Positions 1-5,378 of a stretch of DNA of 5,723 bases are shown here, one piece after another. The translations under genes were made by a program, and so were the position numbers. The notes below the pieces were generated by a model. It was not told where the DNA came from and did no database searches. It saw only the letters and a program-made list of their open reading frames with translations. Within the stretch, counting starts at the first letter, position 1. Each line of letters opens with the position of its first letter. This DNA is from Frankiales bacterium (GTDB lineage Bacteria > Actinomycetota > Actinomycetes > JAFAQI01), in the NCBI GenBank assembly GCA_019246495.1, contig JAFAQI010000405.1, forward strand, positions 1 through 5,723. The letters are read 5' to 3'.

Positions 1-774
1 CTCGCTGCGGACGAGCAGGACTCGCCGCACCATGACGTGTTGCGCGACGCCGATGACCTCGACGGAATGCCCGTGGTGATCGCCGACCTGCACTCCGCAG
101 TCACACCGGTCATCGCCGGCATCCGCGAGCGGCGACCCGACGCGCGCATCGTTTACGTGATGTCCGACGGCGGCGCGCTGCCGCTGTGGTGGTCGCACAC
201 GGTGCCGGCCCTGCGTACGGCGGGCTTGCTCGACGGCACCGTGACAGTCGGGCAGGCGTTCGGTGGTGACGTCGAAGCGGTGACCGTGCACAGCGGGCTG
301 CTGGCGGCGCGGCTCGTTCTCACCGCCGACATCGCGATCGTGACGCAGGGACCCGGCAACCTCGGAACCGGCACGCGCTGGGGGTTCAGCGGCGTCAGCA
401 GTGGCGAGGCGGTCAACGCCGCCGCGGTGCTCGGCGGCCGGCCGGTCGCGGCCCTGCGCGTCAGCGCGGTCGATCCGCGTCCGCGCCATCGCGGCGTCTC
501 GCACCATAGCCTGACGGCCCTGGGCCGGGTGGCGCTGGCGCGGGCGCAGGTCGCCGTACCGCTGCTCGAAGGCGAGCTGGGTGAGGAGGTACGCCGCGCC
601 GTCGCGCCACTCGCCGAGCGGCACGAGCTGGTCGACGTCCTGGTCGAGGGGCTGCGCGCGGTGCTGGCCGCCTCCCCGGTCGAGCTCTCGTCGATGCAAC
701 GTGGGCTCGACGAGGATCCGGCGTACTTCCTGGCGGCGGCCGCGGCCGGCCGTCACGCAGCGTCCCTTCTGTGA
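1..774 (+). CDS. DUF3866 family protein, 3' part (5' end outside window)
   Basis: The frame is open to the left edge, so the gene begins outside the window; 257 residues are visible before the TGA at 772-774. The GTG at 37 is probably internal. I recognise the protein as the actinobacterial DUF3866 family (usually about 350-380 residues, from memory), so roughly the first quarter is missing. Conserved-looking blocks, numbered from base 1, are MPVVIADLHS (from 23), YVMSDGGALP, VTVGQAFGGD, the glycine-rich GPGNLGTG (from 117) and RGVSHHS with paired histidines 168-169. The visible C-terminus ends DEDPAYFLAAAAAGRHAASLL. No signal peptide or membrane segment is seen in this part, so it is probably cytoplasmic. 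Its function is unknown. The Gly-rich turn and conserved His/Asp residues would fit an enzyme or nucleotide binder, but that is inference. It lies 46 bp upstream of the cyclase on the same strand and could be co-transcribed with it. Confidence 0.82.
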   Translation, partial: LAADEQDSPHHDVLRDADDLDGMPVVIADLHSAVTPVIAGIRERRPDARIVYVMSDGGALPLWWSHTVPALRTAGLLDGTVTVGQAFGGDVEAVTVHSGLLAARLVLTADIAIVTQGPGNLGTGTRWGFSGVSSGEAVNAAAVLGGRPVAALRVSAVDPRPRHRGVSHHSLTALGRVALARAQVAVPLLEGELGEEVRRAVAPLAERHELVDVLVEGLRAVLAASPVELSSMQRGLDEDPAYFLAAAAAGRHAASLL

Positions 775-785
775 CGAATCGCACC
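770..785. promoter_or_regulatory. Weak CRP-type box upstream of the cyclase gene
   Basis: TGTGA-CGAATC-GCACC matches the TGTGA-N6-TCACA consensus at 8 of 10 fixed positions, with one perfect half-site. It overlaps the DUF3866 stop codon and is centred about 43 bp upstream of the cyclase GTG at 821. Matches this weak are expected by chance every few kilobases, so the call rests mainly on its place before a cyclase gene and on the perfect box at 3755-3770. Confidence 0.25.
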
Positions 786-806
786 CTGCGCCAAGTGCCG
801 CGGGCT

Positions 807-825
807 GTCACACTGCTCATGTGAC
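807..825. repeat. Inverted repeat over the cyclase start codon
   Basis: GTCACA (807-812) and TGTGAC (820-825) form a perfect 6-bp inverted repeat around a 7-base loop; the right arm contains the GTG at 821. A transcript that includes both arms could fold over the start codon; a leaderless transcript starting at 821 would lack the left arm. The half-sites are everted relative to a CRP box, so it is not one. A protein-binding palindrome or chance is also possible. Confidence 0.4.
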
Positions 826-2323
826 GGCCGCGGCCCCCACGCTGGCGCGAACGTCGACCGCTCCTGAGCGTCTCGACCTCGTGCGGTCGCAGGGCGTCCT
901 GATGCGCAACGCGATGATCTGCGCCAACGTCATCGGTGCGGTCATCGTCTATCTACTCATCGGCTTCGTGCTGCCGAAGGACATCCGCGACCAGACCGGC
1001 GTGTCCAACCTCATCGCGCTGCTGAGCTACGGACTTGGGTCACTGGTCATCGGCAGCGTGGTCTCACGGCGGGTCTGCGGGCGCATGATCCCGTGGCTCA
1101 CTGGCGAGCGTGAGATCACTGACGAGGACCGGGACTTCACCGTCCGGTATCCGCTGACCCAAGCGCTGATCAATCTCGCGCTGTGGCTCGCGTCGGTGCC
1201 GATCTTCGTGCCGCTGGACTGGAACCTCGGAGCGGCCCGGCTGGCGGACATCTCGCTCACGATCTTCATGGGTGCGCTGTCGACGTGCATGGTCACCTAT
1301 CTGCTGACCGAGCGCATCCTGCGACCCGTCTACATCATCGCGTTCGAGCGCGCGCTGCCGTGCCAACACGGCGTTCCCGGGATCAAGTCGCGCATCATGT
1401 TCGCGTGGGGTCTCGGCACCGGCATCCCGCTCGTCGGCGTCACGATGATGGCTCTCGACCACGGCTCGGACCCGATGTCGATCCCCGCTCTCGTGTTCCT
1501 CTCGATCGCGGGGTTGGTCACCGGCGCGTTGACGATGGTGTTCGCCGCGAAGTCCGTAGCCGAACCGATCGACTCGGTGCGCGAGGCCATGGCCCATGTC
1601 GCGGACGGCAACCTCGACGCGCGCGTCGCCGTCTTTGACGGCAGCCAGATCGGGCAGCTGCAGAACGGCTTCAACTCGATGGTCGAAGGCTTGCGCGAGC
1701 GGCGCAAGCTGCACGACCTGTTCGGCCGCCAGGTCGGCCTGCACGTCGCGCAGCAGGCGATTGAGCGCGGAGTGCACCTCGGCGGCGAGCAGGTGCACGC
1801 CGCAATGTTGTTCGTCGACGTCATCGGATCGACCGAGCTCGCGGCAAACCGTCCACCGGCCGCCGTCGTCTCGGCCCTCAATGCGTTCTTCTCGGTGGTC
1901 GTCGAAGTTGTCGACCGCGCGGGTGGCTTCGTCAACAAGTTCGAGGGCGACGCCGCGCTCTGCGTGTTCGGCGCCCCCATCCCCCGCGACGACGCGGCAA
2001 CGTGCGCGCTGCTCGCCGCGCGGCTGCTGCACGAGCGGTTGCGCGACGTACGCGGACTGAGCGCCGCGATCGGCGTGTCCGCGGGAACGGTTGTCGCCGG
2101 CAACGTGGGCGCCCGCGAGCGGTTCGAGTACACCGTCGTCGGCGACGCTGTGAACGAGGCGGCGCGGCTGACCGAACTCGCGAAGACGCGGGCCACGCGG
2201 GTGCTCGTATCGGAGTCTGTCCTCGCCGCCGCGGATCCGTCGGAGCGCCGGCACTGGTGTGCCGACGGCGAGGTCACGCTGCGCGGCCGGACGCAGCCGA
2301 CGAAGCTCGCCCGTCCCGCCTGA
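821..2323 (+). CDS. Membrane class III adenylate cyclase (6 TM + HAMP + catalytic domain)
   Basis: It converts ATP to cyclic AMP and PPi at the inner face of the membrane. From the GTG at 821 the product is 500 residues. Six hydrophobic segments lie near 31-51, 61-82, 113-133, 142-162, 195-211 and 221-243, followed by a HAMP linker (about 240-292) and a C-terminal class III cyclase domain (about 322-500). Catalytic residues are visible: metal-binding Asp333 (FVDVIGST) and Asp377 (KFEGDAALCVFG), adenine-specifying Lys373, and transition-state Asn445 and Arg449 (VVGDAVNEAARL). The second adenine-specifying position, usually Asp, is Thr438, as known in class IIIb enzymes. The architecture matches the M. 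tuberculosis Rv1318c/Rv1319c/Rv1320c/Rv3645 group. The start is uncertain: GTG 821 has no clear Shine-Dalgarno and could be leaderless. ATG 902, behind AGGG at 891-894, would give 473 residues and keep all six helices. A cAMP-receptor-type box lies 1.4 kb away in front of pafA. Confidence 0.92.
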   Translation: MTAAAPTLARTSTAPERLDLVRSQGVLMRNAMICANVIGAVIVYLLIGFVLPKDIRDQTGVSNLIALLSYGLGSLVIGSVVSRRVCGRMIPWLTGEREITDEDRDFTVRYPLTQALINLALWLASVPIFVPLDWNLGAARLADISLTIFMGALSTCMVTYLLTERILRPVYIIAFERALPCQHGVPGIKSRIMFAWGLGTGIPLVGVTMMALDHGSDPMSIPALVFLSIAGLVTGALTMVFAAKSVAEPIDSVREAMAHVADGNLDARVAVFDGSQIGQLQNGFNSMVEGLRERRKLHDLFGRQVGLHVAQQAIERGVHLGGEQVHAAMLFVDVIGSTELAANRPPAAVVSALNAFFSVVVEVVDRAGGFVNKFEGDAALCVFGAPIPRDDAATCALLAARLLHERLRDVRGLSAAIGVSAGTVVAGNVGARERFEYTVVGDAVNEAARLTELAKTRATRVLVSESVLAAADPSERRHWCADGEVTLRGRTQPTKLARPA

Positions 2324-2341
2324 GCGGAGGGGCGGCGCGGC

Positions 2342-3700
2342 CTACATCGAGGCGATCAGCTTCTCCACCCGGTCGTCGACCGACCGGAACGGATCCTTGC
2401 AGAGGACCGTGCGCTGCGCCTGGTCGTTGAGCTTCAGGTGGACCCAGTCGACAGTGAAGTCGCGCCGCTTCTCCTGCGCCCGCTTGATGAAGTCACCACG
2501 CAACCGTGCCCGTGTCGTCTGCGGCGGCACCGACTTCGCCTCGAAGATGCGCAGGTCCGTCGTCACGCGCTCGACAGCGCCCTTGCGTTCCAGCAGGTAG
2601 TAGAGCCCGCGGCGGCGACTGACGTCGTGGTAGGCGAGGTCGATCTGCGCGACGCGAGGAGAGGACAAGGCAAGGTCGTGCTTCTCGCGGTAGCGCTCGA
2701 TCAGCTGGTACTTGGTCACCCAGTCGATCTCGCGCTCGACGAGACCGAGGTCGCCTGAGTCGACCGCCTTGATCGTGCGTTCCCACAGATCGAGCACGCG
2801 CTCGGCTGTCGCGTCGGTGCCGCGGCGCTGGACGAAGTCGCGTGCCTTTGCGTAGTACTCCAGCTGGATCTCGAGCGCGCTGGCCTCGCGGCCGTTGGCA
2901 AGCTTCACCCGGCGACGACCGGTCATGTCGTGGCTGACCTCGCGGATCGCCCGGATCGCGTTCTCGAGGGTGAGGTCACGCATGACGACACCGGCCTCGA
3001 TCATGCGGAGCACGAGATCCGTCGTACCGATCTTCAACAGCGCTGTCGTCTCCGACATGTTGGAGTCGCCGACGATGACGTGCAGCCGACGGAACCGCTC
3101 GGCGTCGGCGTGCGGCTCGTCGCGGGTGTTGATGATCGGACGGGAACGCGTCGTTGCGGACGAGACGCCTTCCCAGATGTGTTCCGCGCGCTGCGACACG
3201 CAATAGACGGCGCCGCGCGGCGTCTGGAGCACCTTGCCCGCACCACAGATGATCTGCCGGGTGACGAGGAACGGGATGAGGACATCGGCGAGCCGAGAGA
3301 ACTCACCGTGCCGGCCGACGAGGTAGTTCTCGTGGCAGCCGTAGGAGTTGCCGGCCGAGTCAGTGTTGTTCTTGAACAGGTAGATGTCGCCGGCGATGCC
3401 TTCCTCGCGAAGCCGGCGTTCGGCATCCATGAGCAGCCCCTCGAGGGTCCGCTCCCCCGCCTTGTCATGGGTGACGAGATCGACGAGGTCGTCGCACTCA
3501 GGTGTGGCGTACTCGGGGTGGGAGCCGACATCGAGGTAGAGCCGCGCGCCGTTCTTGAGGAAGACGTTGCTGCTGCGCCCCCAGGAGACGACCCGGCGGA
3601 AGAGGTAGCGGGCGACTTCGTCGGGACTGAGCCGCCGCTGGCCCCGGAACGTGCAGGTGACGCCGTACTCGTTCTCGAGCCCGAAGATCCGGCGGTCCAC
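2342..3700 (-). CDS. pafA: Pup--protein ligase PafA
   Basis: It uses ATP to phosphorylate the C-terminal glutamate of Pup and joins it by an isopeptide bond to lysines of target proteins, marking them for the proteasome; it is cytoplasmic. The product is 452 residues, the same length as M. tuberculosis PafA, and near-identical in long blocks. The N-terminal glutamine-synthetase-like domain (about 1-380) carries Mg/ATP-site Glu9 in GLENEYG, catalytic Asp57 in [30 protein letters not shown] (110-127) and [20 protein letters not shown] (169-188). The small C-terminal domain (about 380-452) holds [24 protein letters not shown]. The start is GTG (3698-3700), fixed by alignment of the N-terminus; no Shine-Dalgarno precedes it, but a -10-like TAGAGT lies at exactly leaderless spacing. 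Residue 320, an auto-pupylated lysine in M. smegmatis PafA as I recall, is leucine here. The gene converges on the cyclase (18 bp gap) and diverges from the secreted protein gene. Confidence 0.98.
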   Translation of the reverse strand: MDRRIFGLENEYGVTCTFRGQRRLSPDEVARYLFRRVVSWGRSSNVFLKNGARLYLDVGSHPEYATPECDDLVDLVTHDKAGERTLEGLLMDAERRLREEGIAGDIYLFKNNTDSAGNSYGCHENYLVGRHGEFSRLADVLIPFLVTRQIICGAGKVLQTPRGAVYCVSQRAEHIWEGVSSATTRSRPIINTRDEPHADAERFRRLHVIVGDSNMSETTALLKIGTTDLVLRMIEAGVVMRDLTLENAIRAIREVSHDMTGRRRVKLANGREASALEIQLEYYAKARDFVQRRGTDATAERVLDLWERTIKAVDSGDLGLVEREIDWVTKYQLIERYREKHDLALSSPRVAQIDLAYHDVSRRRGLYYLLERKGAVERVTTDLRIFEAKSVPPQTTRARLRGDFIKRAQEKRRDFTVDWVHLKLNDQAQRTVLCKDPFRSVDDRVEKLIASM

Positions 3701-3706
3701 TCCGTC

Positions 3707-3712
3707 ACTCTA
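3707..3712 (-). promoter_or_regulatory. Putative -10 element of a leaderless pafA promoter
   Basis: On the minus strand the hexamer TAGAGT fits the actinobacterial -10 consensus TAnnnT. It is followed by a six-base discriminator (GACGGA) and then directly by the pafA GTG. If transcription starts at the G of the GTG (3700), the hexamer occupies exactly -12 to -7. No Shine-Dalgarno is present, which supports a leaderless mRNA, a common mode in actinobacteria. The -35 region (AATCCT at 3735-3730) is poor, as in promoters that need an activator. No transcript data support this yet. Confidence 0.6.
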
Positions 3713-3754
3713 GGTGCGCCCGCTCAGGCAGGATTGGAGACAGGCGGGACGAAC

Positions 3755-3770
3755 TGTGAGGTAACTCACA
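3755..3770. promoter_or_regulatory. Perfect CRP/GlxR-type cAMP-receptor box
   Basis: The 16-mer TGTGAGGTAACTCACA contains both half-sites TGTGA-N6-TCACA without mismatch, and the symmetry extends to TGTGAG/CTCACA. This is the consensus bound by cAMP-receptor proteins such as M. tuberculosis Rv3676 and C. glutamicum GlxR. Its centre (3762.5) lies 62.5 bp upstream of the inferred pafA transcription start, near the classical class I activator position of -61.5. It is 27.5 bp upstream of the GTG of the divergent secreted-protein gene, where a bound factor would more likely block RNA polymerase. A CRP regulator in this organism is inferred, not seen. Confidence 0.75.
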
Positions 3771-3775
3771 AGGAT

Positions 3776-3780
3776 GGGAG
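3776..3780 (+). promoter_or_regulatory. Ribosome binding site of the secreted protein gene
   Basis: GGGAG lies nine bases before the GTG at 3790, within a purine-rich AGGATGGGAG. It supports this start; the in-frame stop at 3757-3759 leaves no alternative ATG or GTG upstream. The overlapping hexamer GAGAAT (3778-3783) also sits at leaderless -10 spacing from the GTG, but it fits TAnnnT at only two of three fixed bases, so I prefer the ribosome-site reading. Confidence 0.55.
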
Positions 3781-3789
3781 AATGGCTCC

Positions 3790-4617
3790 GTGTTCGGCAC
3801 CCTCCCCCGGGCCGGCCTGGTGGCCGCGGCGTCGGTAGCGCTTGCGCTGGGCTCGGTCGCCGGCGGAGGAAGCGCCGCGCTGGCGGCACCTGCCAGGGCG
3901 GCGGCGTCGCCGCACTGGGCGCCGGCCGCCACGGCCCGCATTCACCCGGGGAGCAGCGTCGTCATCGCCGGTACGTCCTGCGTCGCGGGCTTCGTCCTCC
4001 GCAGCGGCCACCGGGTGTTCCTGAGCGTCCCGGCCTCGTGCACGGGCGTGAGCAGCGGCAAGCCCACGGACGGATGCTCCGAGGCGCAGGTGCCTGGAGG
4101 TACGCCGGTGACGATCCAGGGGGCACGGCATCCGGGCACGATCGTCTACAGCTCGTTCACCCAGATGCAGCTGCACAGCGAGACCCGGCGGAACCGCTGC
4201 CAGAACAACAGCCTGTCGCTGATCCAGCTCGACCGCCGGGATGTGCGGCGGACGAACCCGTCGGTGCCGCTGTTGGGCGGTCCGGTCGGTGTCGCGACGT
4301 CCGCGCCGCCGCAGGGGGCACAGCTCTACGCCTACATCAAGAGCTCCACGACCGCGGTGGCGACGAAGTCAAAGGCCGGGGGGTGGGCGCAGGAAATGGT
4401 GCCGGCCGCATCGGCCGGGACGACCGACCTCGGCTCACCGGTCCTGACCTCGAACGGCAAGGCGCTGGGCATGGTGACGATCGTCCAGCAGACGAACGCC
4501 GGCCCCTCGGTCGTCAGCCGGCTGGACCACGAGCTGCGCTACCTGCGCCGGATCCGCGGCTTCCATCACGTGCACCTGGTGTCCGGCACGGCGTCGTACA
4601 AGCCACCGGCGGTGTAA
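3790..4617 (+). CDS. Secreted chymotrypsin-fold protein lacking the catalytic triad (putative pseudoprotease)
   Basis: The product is 275 residues from GTG 3790. An export signal is clear: Arg7, a hydrophobic run about 9-32, then Ala-rich ALA/A and ARA/A sites, with cleavage probably after residue 32 or 37. No sortase motif or C-terminal membrane anchor is seen, so it is probably secreted. The mature part resembles bacterial S1/trypsin-like peptidases: SCVAGFVL (63-70) for the usual CxxGF strand, VFLSVPASC (76-84) for LTAGHC, NSLSLIQL (140-147) for the DxALIxL strand, and TTDLGSPVLTSNGKALGMVT (211-230) for GDSGSPV. In that alignment His57 becomes Ser83, Asp102 becomes Ser141 and Ser195 becomes Leu214, so protease activity is unlikely. 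Cys64 and Cys84 match the conserved disulfide; Cys96 and Cys137 may form another. Its role is unknown (possibly binding or inhibition). It sits divergent from pafA and ends 7 bp from the prcA stop, with no room for a separate terminator. Confidence 0.75.
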   Translation: MFGTLPRAGLVAAASVALALGSVAGGGSAALAAPARAAASPHWAPAATARIHPGSSVVIAGTSCVAGFVLRSGHRVFLSVPASCTGVSSGKPTDGCSEAQVPGGTPVTIQGARHPGTIVYSSFTQMQLHSETRRNRCQNNSLSLIQLDRRDVRRTNPSVPLLGGPVGVATSAPPQGAQLYAYIKSSTTAVATKSKAGGWAQEMVPAASAGTTDLGSPVLTSNGKALGMVTIVQQTNAGPSVVSRLDHELRYLRRIRGFHHVHLVSGTASYKPPAV

Positions 4618-4624
4618 AGCCCGC

Positions 4625-5323
4625 TCAGCCGGTCGGCGTCAGCAGTCGCTCGAGCTGGGCGTCAGGCAGGCGCCGGAACTTGCGGCGTGGCCGGGTGCGG
4701 TCGAGCACGGCGACCTCGAGCTGGGCCGCGCCGAGCGACCGCTGCTCGCCGTCCGCGCTCGAGAGCGCGTCGACAGCAAGGCGCAGCCCCTCGTCGAGTG
4801 GCAGCGCCTCGCGATGGCCTTGCTGCATGCGGGTGGCGACGGCTTCGGCGTTGCCACCCATCGCCACGAAACCCTGCTCGTCCGCGACGCTGCCGTCGTA
4901 GGTGAGGCGGTAGAGCTGGTCGCCGGCTGCGGTCTCGCCGACCTCGGCGACCGTGATCTCGACCTCGTAGGGCTTGGACTCGGTCGTGAAGATCGTGCCG
5001 AGCACCTGCGCGTAGGTGTTGGCGAGCATCCGCCCGGTGACGTCGGTCCGGTCGTAGGAGTAGCCGCGCAGGTCGGCGATGCGCACGCCGGCCTGGCGAA
5101 GGTTCTCGAACTCGTTGTACTTGCCGACTGCGGCAAACGCGATGCGGTCGTAGATCTCCGACACCTTGTGCAGTGCGCTGGACGGGTTCTCCGCGACGAA
5201 CAGGATGCCGTCGGCGTAGGTCATCACCAGCACCGAGCGGCCGCGGGCGATGCCCTTACGTGCGTAGTCGGCACGGTCCTTCATCACCTGCTCGGGTGAG
5301 ACGTAACCGAACGGCATGCTCAT
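4625..5323 (-). CDS. prcA: 20S proteasome alpha subunit PrcA
   Basis: Seven copies form each outer ring of the cytoplasmic 20S core particle, which gates substrate entry and docks the ATPase (Mpa/ARC) or other activators; alpha subunits are not catalytic. The product is 232 residues. The N-terminus [28 protein letters not shown] matches the gate segment and first helix of actinobacterial PrcA. Next come [52 protein letters not shown] and [20 protein letters not shown]. Lys53 aligns with Lys52 of M. tuberculosis PrcA, in the pocket that receives activator C-terminal tails. The C-terminus stops at LLTPTG, 16 residues shorter overall than the 248-residue M. tuberculosis protein, whose Ser/Asp-rich tail is absent. 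The start is ATG 5323; an in-frame ATG at 5317 is also possible. It lies 51 bp downstream of prcB on the same strand, so co-transcription is expected. Confidence 0.97.
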   Translation of the reverse strand: MSMPFGYVSPEQVMKDRADYARKGIARGRSVLVMTYADGILFVAENPSSALHKVSEIYDRIAFAAVGKYNEFENLRQAGVRIADLRGYSYDRTDVTGRMLANTYAQVLGTIFTTESKPYEVEITVAEVGETAAGDQLYRLTYDGSVADEQGFVAMGGNAEAVATRMQQGHREALPLDEGLRLAVDALSSADGEQRSLGAAQLEVAVLDRTRPRRKFRRLPDAQLERLLTPTG

Positions 5324-5336
5324 CGGTGAACGCGGT

Positions 5337-5342
5337 TCCTCT
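5337..5342 (-). promoter_or_regulatory. Ribosome binding site of prcA
   Basis: On the minus strand AGAGGA precedes the prcA ATG by 13 bases. It is the only purine-rich stretch in the prcB-prcA gap. The spacing is longer than the usual 5-9 bases, which may lower prcA initiation. It favours the ATG at 5323 over the one at 5317, which would be 19 bases away. Confidence 0.5.
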
Positions 5343-5350
5343 CGTGTGTC

Positions 5351-5378
5351 CGGTGGCCGGTCAGCGGTGGCCGGTCAG
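5351..5378. repeat. Perfect 14-bp tandem duplication at the prcB/prcA junction
   Basis: CGGTGGCCGGTCAG occurs twice in immediate succession (5351-5364 and 5365-5378). The right copy contains the prcB stop codon; the left copy lies in the intergenic gap. Fourteen is not a multiple of three, but the prcB stop comes first in reading order, so neither protein is changed. The effect is to lengthen the prcB-prcA spacer from 37 to 51 bp. A replication-slippage origin is likely. Confidence 0.85.

Noticed and set aside
581..820. N-terminal extension of the cyclase back to 581
   Set aside because: The extra 80 residues overlap the DUF3866 gene in another frame and read as low-complexity Arg/Ser/Pro. 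GTG 821 or ATG 902 gives the expected domain layout.
820..835. Second CRP-like half-site TGTGA at the cyclase start
   Set aside because: The position of the second half-site reads CGGCC, which does not match TCACA; only one half-site is present.
1064..2254. A long minus-strand reading frame (396 codons) opposite the cyclase, and a 315-codon one overlapping it
   Set aside because: Both are mirror frames of high-G+C coding DNA. Their products are Arg/Asp- or Ser/Thr-rich with no recognisable domain, and the + strand frame has full cyclase motifs.
2316..2335. Possible terminator hairpin between the cyclase and pafA (CCGCC / GGCGG, 10-base loop)
   Set aside because: Only five base pairs, a long loop and no U-tract on either strand; such stems are common by chance in DNA this rich in G+C.
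2930..3838. A 302-codon + strand reading frame opposite pafA
   Set aside because: It is a shadow of the very strongly supported pafA. Its composition is Asp/Glu/Val-rich with no motif, and it would run across the divergent promoter.
3774..4901. A 375-codon + strand reading frame starting at ATG 3774
   Set aside because: It is out of frame with the secreted protein, rich in Arg/Gly/Ala, and runs into prcA on the other strand. The frame starting at 3790 has a signal peptide and fold motifs.
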